Notes under the pieces: model-generated
What the model was told of the DNA's origin: nothing
What the model saw: the letters and a program-made list of their open reading frames with translations, nothing else
The model's database searches: none
Part shown: one piece after another, positions 1-6,149 of the stretch
Layout of the letters: each line of letters starts with the position of its first letter
How positions within the stretch are numbered: the first letter of the stretch is position 1
Translations under genes and position numbers: made by a program
From: DAIOEK01 sp964600595
Lineage (GTDB): Bacteria; Chloroflexota; Anaerolineae; Anaerolineales; Anaerolineaceae
Assembly: GCA_964600595.1 (NCBI GenBank)
Contig: CAZRKL010000099.1
Span: 1 to 10,018, forward strand
Length of the DNA stretch: 10,018 bases
Reading direction: 5' to 3'

Positions 1-8
1 GTCGAGTG

Positions 9-1532
9 ATGAACAGTAACGGATCACTTCAGGGTTCCATCGGAATTGTTATTTTTGGGGTAACCGGAGATCTCACCAAAAGGAAGCTGCTCCCGGCTCT
101 TTACGAGCTTGTCAGCGCCGGCAAGTTCGATCAGCCTGTGCACATTATCGGCTTTGCCCGGCGTGATTGGTCCAGGGATACCTTTGTGAACCTGGTTAGA
201 GATTCCATCAGCGAATTCGGGGGAATACAACAGCCCGATGCTGAAACTGTGGCAATCCTGCTTGAAAATATCCACTACATCCAGTCCGATTTCAACGAGA
301 AAAAGGGATATCAACAGCTGGAGAAGCATCTCTCAGAAAAAAAGGTGGCCAACGTTTTGTTTTATCTCGCCACGCCCCCGGAATCATACACATCCATCAT
401 TCAACACCTGGGTGAAGCTGGTTTGAGCGCTGAACAAGCCCTCGGTTGGCGCAGGATCATTGTCGAGAAACCCTACGGGCGAGACAGCCAATCTGCTGAA
501 GAACTGGAGACGGTAATACACACGGCTTTTCACGAGCATCAGATCTACCGCATCGATCATTACCTGGGCAAGGAGACCGTGCAGAATATCCTGGTTTTCC
601 GGTTCGCGAACGGCATCTTTGAACCGCTGTGGAACCACAGGTATGTGGATCATGTGCAGATCACGGTGGCGGAAACCATGGGTGTGGGGACGCGGGCAGG
701 CTATTATGAAAATGCAGGTGTGATTCGGGATGTGTTCCAAAACCATGTATTGCAGTTGCTTACCCTCACCGCCATGGAAGCACCGGTCGCCTACAAACCC
801 AATGCCGTGCGGGATGAGAAGGTGAAGGTGCTTGAGGCGCTGCGTCCAATCAGCGGGAATGATGTCATCTCTTCGACCTACCGGGCGCAGTACACCTCTG
901 GATTGGTGCATGGCAAGCGGGTTCCTGCCTACCGGGATGAAAGCGGCGTATCGCCGACTTCGGTCACAGAAACCTATATGGCAGCCAGGTTATTCATAGA
1001 CAGCTGGCGCTGGTCGGGGGTGCCATTCTATATCCGTGCCGGTAAAAGGATGCCGCAGCGGGTTACTGAGATTGCCGTACAGTTTAAACAGGTGCCGCTG
1101 GCGATGTTCAACGGCAGAAATATGGCGTATGACGCGCCCAATGTGCTGGTGCTCAATATCCAGCCGGAAGAGGGCATCACGTTATCTTTTGGCGCGAAAA
1201 TCCCCGGGTTGATGAACCAGGTACAGCCGGTAAACATGAATTTCAATTATGTTGAGACTTTTGGGAAGGAACCGCCGGAAGCATACCAGCGACTGCTGCT
1301 CGATTGTATCAGCGGGGATGCGACACTGTTCACCCGCAAAGATGAAGTCAAAGCTGCCTGGGCATTTACGACAGAAATCATCAACGCGTGGGAAAACCAG
1401 AACATCCGCAATTTACCGGTTTACGAAGCGGGTACCTGGGGTCCGGCCGGGGCAGATGAATTCATCCAGCGCGATGGCAGACGCTGGCGGAACCATGATG
1501 AAGAAACTTCGGATGTGCCTGAAAAGGATTAA
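9..1532 (+). CDS. zwf: Glucose-6-phosphate 1-dehydrogenase
   Basis: Oxidises glucose 6-phosphate to 6-phosphoglucono-lactone with NAD(P)+, the first step of the cytosolic oxidative pentose phosphate pathway. At 507 aa it has normal family length. The N-terminal nucleotide-binding motif GVTGDLTKRKL begins near residue 17. EKPYG is at 153-157. The substrate-binding and active-site signature RIDHYLGKE is at 181-189 with His184. The second catalytic histidine is His246 in RDVFQNH, and FYIRAGKR is at 340-347. I chose the ATG at 9. A GTG at 6 is in frame and would add one residue. The ATG overlaps a TGA at 7-9 that could be the stop of an upstream gene in frame with base 1 (Val-Glu-stop), which would suggest translational coupling; no Shine-Dalgarno can be judged because the window begins here. 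The stop codon directly abuts the stop of the convergent zinc-ribbon gene. Identification is very secure; cofactor preference (NADP or NAD) cannot be read from the sequence. Confidence 0.97.
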   Translation: MNSNGSLQGSIGIVIFGVTGDLTKRKLLPALYELVSAGKFDQPVHIIGFARRDWSRDTFVNLVRDSISEFGGIQQPDAETVAILLENIHYIQSDFNEKKGYQQLEKHLSEKKVANVLFYLATPPESYTSIIQHLGEAGLSAEQALGWRRIIVEKPYGRDSQSAEELETVIHTAFHEHQIYRIDHYLGKETVQNILVFRFANGIFEPLWNHRYVDHVQITVAETMGVGTRAGYYENAGVIRDVFQNHVLQLLTLTAMEAPVAYKPNAVRDEKVKVLEALRPISGNDVISSTYRAQYTSGLVHGKRVPAYRDESGVSPTSVTETYMAARLFIDSWRWSGVPFYIRAGKRMPQRVTEIAVQFKQVPLAMFNGRNMAYDAPNVLVLNIQPEEGITLSFGAKIPGLMNQVQPVNMNFNYVETFGKEPPEAYQRLLLDCISGDATLFTRKDEVKAAWAFTTEIINAWENQNIRNLPVYEAGTWGPAGADEFIQRDGRRWRNHDEETSDVPEKD

Positions 1533-2117
1533 TTAGAGTTTCTGCCCGCAGTTGGGACAGAAAACCTCTCCACGCCTGCCAACAAATCCGCATTTTGAGC
1601 AGGTGATGGGCTGCTGGCTGCCAAGGGGAGCGCCGCAGGCAAGGCAGGTGGGTTCACCAATGGGATTCGCCGCGCTGCAGTAGGCGCATTCCAGGCGGCG
1701 CAGACGTTCGCTTAACTCGAAGGATGCCCGATGCGCGGCGGCGGTTTTATCTATCACCCGCCAGGCATCTTCGGTCATCTGAATGGATTCGATATCCTGG
1801 GCAATATCATCCAGGCGACCCAGAAGTGAGAAGGGATTGCGTAAGACAGAGAAAACCGTAGTGCCCAGCGAGGCTGCGACGCCAAACCAGGATTGCTGCC
1901 CCATCTGGATGGATATCCCATCCTCGTTCGGTCTAATGGAGATTGTCAGGGCAGTATCCCCGCCGGAAGTCTTGAGCTGGCGGGTGGCTATTTGGACGGT
2001 CAGATAGTTTTCCTGACGTAAGCACTGCGCCATCATATTGCCGCGGTTGAAATATGCAACCAGATCCTGGGCAACATCATCGGGCGTTAGGTCACCATGG
2101 TAGACTCGTTGTATCAT
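1533..2117 (-). CDS. Double zinc-ribbon protein of unknown function
   Basis: A 194-aa protein with two tandem zinc ribbons at its C-terminus. Ligands are Cys144, 147, 158, 161 and Cys173, 176, 187, 190. Both follow the same CX2C-X10-CX2C spacing, as in the double zinc-ribbon (DZR) class. The first 110 residues form a soluble mixed alpha/beta region with no motif I recognise; a moderately hydrophobic stretch near residues 78-100 (FGVAASLGTTVFSVL) might be amphipathic or membrane-associated. Residues 101-140 are charged and probably helical. No catalytic residues are apparent, so a scaffold, nucleic-acid or protein-binding role is only a guess. The ATG at 2117 has no Shine-Dalgarno but has TATAAT exactly 7 nt upstream, which fits a leaderless transcript. 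It is convergent with zwf with no spacer and divergent from the SH3-like gene over 43 bp. Confidence 0.8.
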   Translation of the reverse strand: MIQRVYHGDLTPDDVAQDLVAYFNRGNMMAQCLRQENYLTVQIATRQLKTSGGDTALTISIRPNEDGISIQMGQQSWFGVAASLGTTVFSVLRNPFSLLGRLDDIAQDIESIQMTEDAWRVIDKTAAAHRASFELSERLRRLECAYCSAANPIGEPTCLACGAPLGSQQPITCSKCGFVGRRGEVFCPNCGQKL

Positions 2118-2160
2118 GCTTTCGATTATAATTCGATAATTCTGTATAGATAAGAGTAAA
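2118..2160. promoter_or_regulatory. Divergent promoter region with symmetric -10 box
   Basis: This 43-bp AT-rich spacer separates the starts of two divergent genes. It contains ATTATAAT at 2125-2132, which reads TATAAT on + (2127-2132) and TATAAT on - (2130-2125). The + box would start transcription near 2139-2140, giving a leader of about 20 nt. The - box lies 7 nt from the ATG at 2117, giving a leaderless or near-leaderless message. No good TTGACA -35 is present for either direction (the best on - is TTATCT, 17 nt away, 3 of 6 matches). Alternative AT-rich boxes such as TATAGA at 2145-2150 exist. The promoter role is inferred from position and the -10 match. Confidence 0.45.
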
Positions 2161-2787
2161 ATGATGCATTTTCAACGAATAAAAATTATTAGCACATTTG
2201 GTTTGCTGGTCATCAGCATCTTCCTGATTTCGGCCATCCCGGCGGTGGTGAATGGCTCGGCTGGTCGTCAGGATATGGGTCCGACGGTTACCGGTACTCC
2301 TTTTGGTCCATACATCATTGTTAATGGCGCGCCCGGCGAACAGATCAATGTCCGTGGGTGCGCGAACGCCACCACATGCCCGAAGGTGGGGGTGCTATTG
2401 GCAGCTCAAAAAGTTCCTGCAAAAGGGCGTACCGCGGGTGGAGTTTGGATTCAGATTGAATATCCGGGAGTGGCTGGAGGCTTAGCCTGGGTGCACTCAT
2501 CCCTGGTTTCTCTTTATGGTGGTACGCTGCCGGTTGTTGAACCGCCTGCCACCCCTACACCCGCCCAGACATCCACCATCGATCCGACATTGGCTGCTCA
2601 GTTTATTGTGACCATCCAACCAACGCGGCTGCCTACATTCACGGCTCCTGCGCCACTGGAGATACCGACTTATACCGAAACGAGCGGCAACATGGTGGCA
2701 TCACGGGTTCCCATGGGGATGATTATTACCGGTATGGCTGCGCTGGGTGTTTTTGGTATTTTAATCAGCGTACTGCGCGGGCGGTAA
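2161..2787 (+). CDS. Secreted, C-terminally anchored SH3-like domain protein
   Basis: A 208-aa exported protein of unknown precise role. Residues 1-34 form a signal peptide or N-terminal anchor: a short basic start (QRIKII), then a hydrophobic core ending near AVVNGSAG. Residues 44-118 look like a bacterial SH3-like (SH3b) domain, with NVRGCANATTCPKVGVL and GGVWIQIEY resembling the usual vRxGPsttypvig...WlqV pattern, and two cysteines (67 and 73) that may form a disulfide. Residues 123-170 are a Thr/Pro-rich linker (PPATPTPAQTS), typical of exposed surface proteins. Residues 184-204 form a C-terminal membrane helix followed by Arg-Gly-Arg. The topology suggests a domain held on the cell surface, perhaps binding cell-wall material. 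Start at 2161 or the second ATG at 2164; the Shine-Dalgarno is weak. Its TAA abuts the stop of the convergent membrane-protein gene. Confidence 0.8.
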   Translation: MMHFQRIKIISTFGLLVISIFLISAIPAVVNGSAGRQDMGPTVTGTPFGPYIIVNGAPGEQINVRGCANATTCPKVGVLLAAQKVPAKGRTAGGVWIQIEYPGVAGGLAWVHSSLVSLYGGTLPVVEPPATPTPAQTSTIDPTLAAQFIVTIQPTRLPTFTAPAPLEIPTYTETSGNMVASRVPMGMIITGMAALGVFGILISVLRGR

Positions 2788-3012
2788 TTATTCGCCGCGC
2801 TGGTTTTTCACGATTTTTTCCATGACAGCCAGAATTATCACAATGATAATGACGGGGATTAATCCCGCTCCAATACATAACAAACCCATCAGCGCGGCTG
2901 GTCCGCCGTAGATGATCCAAATCAATCCTTCGCCAACAACCAGAAGGATGATTAACCCTCCCAAAATTAACCGGAAAGTAGTCTGACTGGCGTATTTCCG
3001 CAAATCCTGCAT
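2788..3012 (-). CDS. Small two-helix membrane protein, function unknown
   Basis: A 74-aa hydrophobic protein with a short basic N-terminus (MQDLRKYASQ), two predicted membrane helices at about 13-35 and 38-63, and a charged C-terminal tail (EKIVKNQRGE). I recognise no family. I chose the ATG at 3012 because a strong GGAGG Shine-Dalgarno (CCTCC on + at 3019-3023) lies 6 nt upstream. An upstream in-frame ATG at 3033 would add seven residues (MNFWRII), but it has no ribosome site and lies only 4 nt after the TATAAT box. The stop directly abuts the stop of the SH3-like gene, and the start faces mgsA. This is the clearest ribosome-binding site in the left half of the window, which supports a real, translated gene. 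Confidence 0.75.
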   Translation of the reverse strand: MQDLRKYASQTTFRLILGGLIILLVVGEGLIWIIYGGPAALMGLLCIGAGLIPVIIIVIILAVMEKIVKNQRGE

Positions 3013-3102
3013 GATTATCCTCCAAAAGTTCATGAAGATTATATAATGGATGATTGTAATTATCTTTGTATCGATGGTGTTTATTTTGAAAAGAAGGTCG
3101 AT
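3013..3102. promoter_or_regulatory. Divergent promoter region with palindromic ATTATATAAT
   Basis: The spacer between the small membrane-protein gene (-) and mgsA (+). It contains the perfect 10-bp palindrome ATTATATAAT at 3038-3047, which gives TATAAT on both strands (3042-3047 on +, 3043-3038 on -). On -, a start near 3031 would leave a leader of about 19 nt containing the GGAGG site, a very natural layout. On +, a start near 3054 would leave about 48 nt before mgsA, with AGAAGG at 3092-3097, 5 nt before its ATG. No clear -35 is seen in either direction. Promoter function is inferred. Confidence 0.5.
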
Positions 3103-3534
3103 ATGACAATCGAAAAATCGATGAAACCCAGCAAGAAGATTGCTTTAATTGCCCATGATGGGAAAAAGGATGATCTGATCGCCTGGATCAAATACAACCT
3201 GGGAACTTTGGAAGATCATCATCTGTTCGCCACCAAATCCACGGGCAGAATGATTGAAGAACTGACCGGATTGAATGTGACCTGCTTCATGAGCGGCCCC
3301 ATCGGTGGGGATCAGCAAATTGGCGCCAGAATCGTGGAAGGCGCGGTAGATTTTCTCATCTTTTTCTGGGATCCCCTTTCACCTCAACCACATGACCCGG
3401 ATGTGAAAGCTTTATTACGGATCGCTGTGCTGCATAACATCCCGACTGCCTGTAATCGCTCGACAGCCGATTTTTTGATTTCTTCTCCATTGATGAAAAT
3501 GACTTATACCCGTCAGGTACCGGATTATTCGTAA
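3103..3534 (+). CDS. mgsA: Methylglyoxal synthase
   Basis: Converts dihydroxyacetone phosphate to methylglyoxal and phosphate, a cytosolic bypass of lower glycolysis that relieves sugar-phosphate build-up. The 143-aa protein matches the family in length and motifs: IALIAHD near 13-19, SGPIGGDQQ at 64-72, FFWDPL at 87-92, PHDPDVKALLR at 96-106 and TADFLI at 121-126. From recalled comparison with the E. coli enzyme, the key residues Asp19, Asp70 (catalytic base), Asp90, His97 and Asp100 are all present, each offset by one. The C-terminus is shorter, ending at VPDYS where the E. coli protein continues. The ATG at 3103 is chosen for its AGAAGG ribosome site and family length; an in-frame ATG at 3046 would add 19 atypical residues and lies inside the promoter box. 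It is first of a long same-strand series; the MFS start codon follows one base after its stop, implying coupling. Confidence 0.95.
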   Translation: MTIEKSMKPSKKIALIAHDGKKDDLIAWIKYNLGTLEDHHLFATKSTGRMIEELTGLNVTCFMSGPIGGDQQIGARIVEGAVDFLIFFWDPLSPQPHDPDVKALLRIAVLHNIPTACNRSTADFLISSPLMKMTYTRQVPDYS

Positions 3535-3535
3535 C

Positions 3536-4938
3536 GTGTTACTCCTGAAAAAGAACTCTGAGATTCCCGCTCAATACCGATCAAATTTCTTTCACCTGGT
3601 AGCAGATATCTTCTGGTGGGGAATTCTGAACGGTACCTCACTATCCTTTTTATCAGTTTATCTTACCCGTATCGGTGGTTCTGCGTATCAACTAGGTTTA
3701 CTGGCAGCAGCGCCAGCCCTCGTAAATGTGCTCGTTACGCTCCCAGTCGGAACCTGGTTACAGAATAAAGATACCGGGAAGATGGTATTTTGGTATGCCA
3801 TCTACCACCGGATTTTTTATATTCTNNNNNNNNNNNNNNNNNNNNNNNNNNNNNNNNNNNNNNNNNNNNNNNNNNNNNNNNNNNNNNNNNNNNNNNNNNN
3901 NNNNNNNNNNNNNNNNNNNNNNNNNATACCGGGAAGATGGTATTTTGGTATGCCATCTACCACCGGATTTTTTATATTCTCCTGATCCCACTGCCAATCT
4001 TATTTATCGATCAAATGCAGGCATGGTTGATCATCCTCATCACGGTGGTCATGACCTTTCCGGGAACAGTACTACAGGTCGCTTTCAATGATATGTTTGC
4101 GAATGCCGTTCCAATAGAATGGCGCGGATATGTAGCCGGAGTGAGAAATGCCGCGCTGGCGATTACTTCCATTCTGAGTTCTGTTTTTTGCGGATTTATC
4201 CTCTCCAGGGGAGAGTTCCCCCTTAATTACCAGATTGTGTTTTTAGCCGGCTTCCTGGGGGCCGCGATGAGCACTTTCCACCTTGGTATGGTATGGCGGA
4301 ACACAAGACGCCATGAACCTGAACAGGATCACGAAGAATCAAGCAGGGTGTCGATCAAGATCAACTGGCGAACATTCTTTGGTGATTTGCGTTTACCTTC
4401 AGGTCGCAAATTAGCAGGGTTAATGTCTGGATTGTTTTTCTTTCATTTTTCCCAATACCTGGGAATACCTGTATTCCCGTTGTACCTGGTAAATGAACTA
4501 AAAATGGATGATATCTGGATCAGCCTGGGAAATGGTTTATTCTTTGCCATGGTGTTTATTATCTCCAGTAGATTGGGAGTAATCCATCGTAAGTACGGGA
4601 ATAAAATCATCGTCGCCACCGGGGGTTTTCTTATGGGGTTATACCCTGCATTTTTGGCTTTTTCGCACAGTATCCTGCCTTATATGATCGGCATCGGATT
4701 AGGTGGAATCGCATGGGGCTTAGCCGGGGGCTTGTTATATAACTATCTGCTCGAAAACATTCCCGAGCAGAACAGGTCACCTTACCTGGCTTTATATAAT
4801 TTCCTTTTGTATATCGCTGTTCTTGCTGGTTCGCTTCTCGGACCGGCAATGATTGGCTGGGTTGGAATTACGGCGACACTGATTATTGTTGCAATTGCGA
4901 GAACGCTTTCGGGTTATCTTCTTTATCGCTGGGGGTAG
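3536..4938 (+). CDS. MFS transporter, interrupted by an assembly gap
   Basis: A major facilitator superfamily membrane transporter of unknown substrate. As printed, the N-terminal part (3536-3825) and the C-terminal part (from 3926) are in different frames around 100 Ns. Deleting the Ns plus one of the two identical 55-bp flanks (155 nt) puts them in one frame of 1248 nt, 415 aa, with about 12 membrane helices. The N-terminal half includes FHLVADIFWWGILNGTS and an ERG-like loop WRGYVAGVRN between helices 4 and 5. A hydrophilic central loop (RNTRRHEPEQDHEESSR) separates the halves, as is usual for MFS. The C-terminal half contains Gly-rich helices such as IGLGGIAWGLAGG. The start is a GTG at 3536, one base after the mgsA stop, with no clear ribosome site, suggesting translational coupling. 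Proximity to mgsA does not establish a substrate. The family call is secure; treat the gene as intact rather than a pseudogene. Confidence 0.85.
3771..3825 (+). repeat. 55-bp direct repeat, left copy (contig-end overlap)
   Basis: These 55 bases, ending directly at the run of Ns, are identical to 3926-3980. They encode part of membrane helix 3 of the MFS transporter. The exact length of 55 and the position at both gap edges suggest the end overlap of two contigs from a k-mer assembler, not a biological repeat. Confidence 0.95.
3826..3925. other. Assembly gap of 100 Ns
   Basis: Exactly 100 undetermined bases, the conventional placeholder for a gap of unknown length. It lies between two identical 55-bp copies inside the MFS gene. 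Reading frame restoration after collapsing the repeat argues that no sequence is really missing here. Any open frame crossing this stretch is meaningless. Confidence 0.98.
3926..3980 (+). repeat. 55-bp direct repeat, right copy (contig-end overlap)
   Basis: Exact copy of 3771-3825, starting directly after the Ns. The sequence then continues into the rest of MFS helix 3 (LLIPLPILF), which is what should follow the left copy. Probably the same genomic locus represented twice. Confidence 0.95.
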
Positions 4939-4960
4939 CAATTATGTTAGAATCATCCGC

Positions 4961-5416
4961 ATGGGTGAAAAAGTAGTATCAACCAATAGAAAAGCCGGTT
5001 TTGAGTATTTCCTGCTTGAAAGATTAGAGGCAGGAATTTCATTGCAGGGAACAGAAATAAAATCGGTCAGAAACGGGCAGATGAGCCTGCAAGAAGCGTA
5101 TGTACAGGTTGATGCCCGAAACGCTTTTCTGATCAACGCGCATATTGCCCCATACAATCCCGCGAATCGGTACAATCACGATCCCCTGCGCCCACGCAGG
5201 TTGTTGCTGCATAAAAAAGAGATCCGCGAACTCTGGAACCAGGTAAGAATAAAGGGCGTGACGATTGTCCCCGTGAAGGTGTATCTCAAGGGTGGAAGGG
5301 CAAAACTGGAAATTGCACTGGCAAGAGGAAAGAAGAATTACGATAAACGCGATTCCATCGCCCAAAGAGACATGGAACGTGAAAACCGGCGCGATTCAAA
5401 AGGACGGGATTGGTAA
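4961..5416 (+). CDS. smpB: SsrA (tmRNA)-binding protein
   Basis: Binds tmRNA and delivers it to stalled ribosomes for trans-translation in the cytosol. The 151-aa length is normal. Family motifs are clear: GTEIKSVRNGQMSLQEAYV at 30-48, HIAPYNPANRYNHDPLRPRR within 61-80, LLLHKKEI just after, and YLKGGRAKLEIALARGKKNYDKR at about 108-130. The basic tail (DSIAQRDMERENRRD), which enters the ribosomal mRNA channel in characterised SmpB, is present. I chose the ATG at 4961 because upstream in-frame extension would run back into the MFS gene and adds non-family residues. No Shine-Dalgarno is visible; a TAGAAT box at 4948-4953 sits 7 nt before the ATG, which could mean a leaderless transcript in addition to read-through from the MFS gene 22 bp upstream. 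The tmRNA gene itself is not in this window. Confidence 0.96.
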   Translation: MGEKVVSTNRKAGFEYFLLERLEAGISLQGTEIKSVRNGQMSLQEAYVQVDARNAFLINAHIAPYNPANRYNHDPLRPRRLLLHKKEIRELWNQVRIKGVTIVPVKVYLKGGRAKLEIALARGKKNYDKRDSIAQRDMERENRRDSKGRDW

Positions 5417-5431
5417 CCGAAAGGAATTCAG

Positions 5432-6139
5432 ATGATTCATAACAACTACATTGCGACTGTTATTACCTTCATTTTAGCCCTGTCCTGGCTGCGCTTGATG
5501 GATTATTTCGCCCATAAGGGGATGATTGAAAGTAAACTGAGCAGAAAGATCATACATATCGGCACGGGTCCGATTTTTGTTTTATGCTGGCTGTTATTTG
5601 ATGATCAGTACTCAGCCCGTTTCCTGGCTGCCCTGGTGCCATTTGCCACCACCATCCAGTTTGCTTTGGTGGGATTGGGAATCATGAAGGATGAGGCTGC
5701 TGTCAAAGCCATGTCACGAAGCGGTGTGCGGCAGGAGATTCTGCGCGGTCCGCTTTTTTATGGAATTGTCTTTGTCATCCTGACGATTGTCTTCTGGAAA
5801 GACAACATGATTGGCATCATCAGCCTGATGATCCTCTGCGGGGGAGATGGTCTGGCCGATGTGATCGGGAAGCGCATATCCAGTGGGTTACTCCCCTGGT
5901 CAAAAAACAAAACCTGGGCAGGAACAAGCGCCATGTTTTTGGGTGGTTTAATTCTCAGTTCAGTCATTCTGTGGATATTTGGCCTGGCTGGAGTATTTCA
6001 GATTTCCTGGTCTTTCCTTTTCCCAAGACTGATCCTCATCAATCTCATCGCAACTATCGTTGAAGCGTTACCCATTTCAGATTTTGATAACCTGACAGTA
6101 CCAGTTGCAACAGTCATTGCTTGTTTAATTCTGCTTTGA
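5432..6139 (+). CDS. Phytol/dolichol kinase-family membrane protein
   Basis: A 235-aa polytopic membrane protein of the SEC59/VTE5-type CTP-dependent polyprenol kinase family, whose characterised members phosphorylate dolichol, phytol or other lipid alcohols; related to CDP-diglyceride synthetase. Visible motifs: RKIIHIGTG at 38-46, GGDGLADVIGKR at 137-148 (acidic, likely metal/CTP site), KNKTWAGTSAMF at 158-169 and EALPISDFDNLTVP at 211-224. About six or seven hydrophobic helices are apparent. The ATG at 5432 has an AAGGA ribosome site 6 nt upstream. It begins 15 bp after smpB and its TGA is inside the ribosome site of the next gene, so co-transcription is likely. The true lipid substrate cannot be read from sequence; recycling of an isoprenoid alcohol is an inference. 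Phosphatidate cytidylyltransferase proper is less likely because the canonical C-terminal CdsA signature was not seen. Confidence 0.82.
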   Translation: MIHNNYIATVITFILALSWLRLMDYFAHKGMIESKLSRKIIHIGTGPIFVLCWLLFDDQYSARFLAALVPFATTIQFALVGLGIMKDEAAVKAMSRSGVRQEILRGPLFYGIVFVILTIVFWKDNMIGIISLMILCGGDGLADVIGKRISSGLLPWSKNKTWAGTSAMFLGGLILSSVILWIFGLAGVFQISWSFLFPRLILINLIATIVEALPISDFDNLTVPVATVIACLILL

Positions 6140-6149
6140 GGATGTGTTC
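6138..6149 (+). promoter_or_regulatory. Ribosome-binding site fixing the ammonia-lyase start
   Basis: GAGGAT at 6138-6143 lies 6 nt before the ATG at 6150 and overlaps the stop codon (TGA 6137-6139) of the upstream kinase gene. It favours the ATG at 6150 over the in-frame GTG at 6144 and suggests translational coupling. Confidence 0.75.

Noticed and set aside
384..911. A 175-codon open frame on the minus strand inside zwf
   Set aside because: It lies wholly within a certain zwf gene, shows no recognisable motif and has the composition of an antisense shadow.
2765..3109. A 114-codon minus-strand frame overlapping the small membrane-protein gene
   Set aside because: It overlaps the frame with the strong GGAGG site and hydrophobic helices, spans the promoter region and has no domain features.
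3771..3980. A genuine tandem repeat or insertion in the MFS gene
   Set aside because: The identity is exact, the copies sit exactly at the gap edges, and collapsing them restores the frame, so an assembly overlap explains everything.
3735..3997. Minus-strand and alternative plus-strand frames running through the Ns
   Set aside because: They exist only because Ns cannot contain stop codons and because the 55-bp flank is duplicated.
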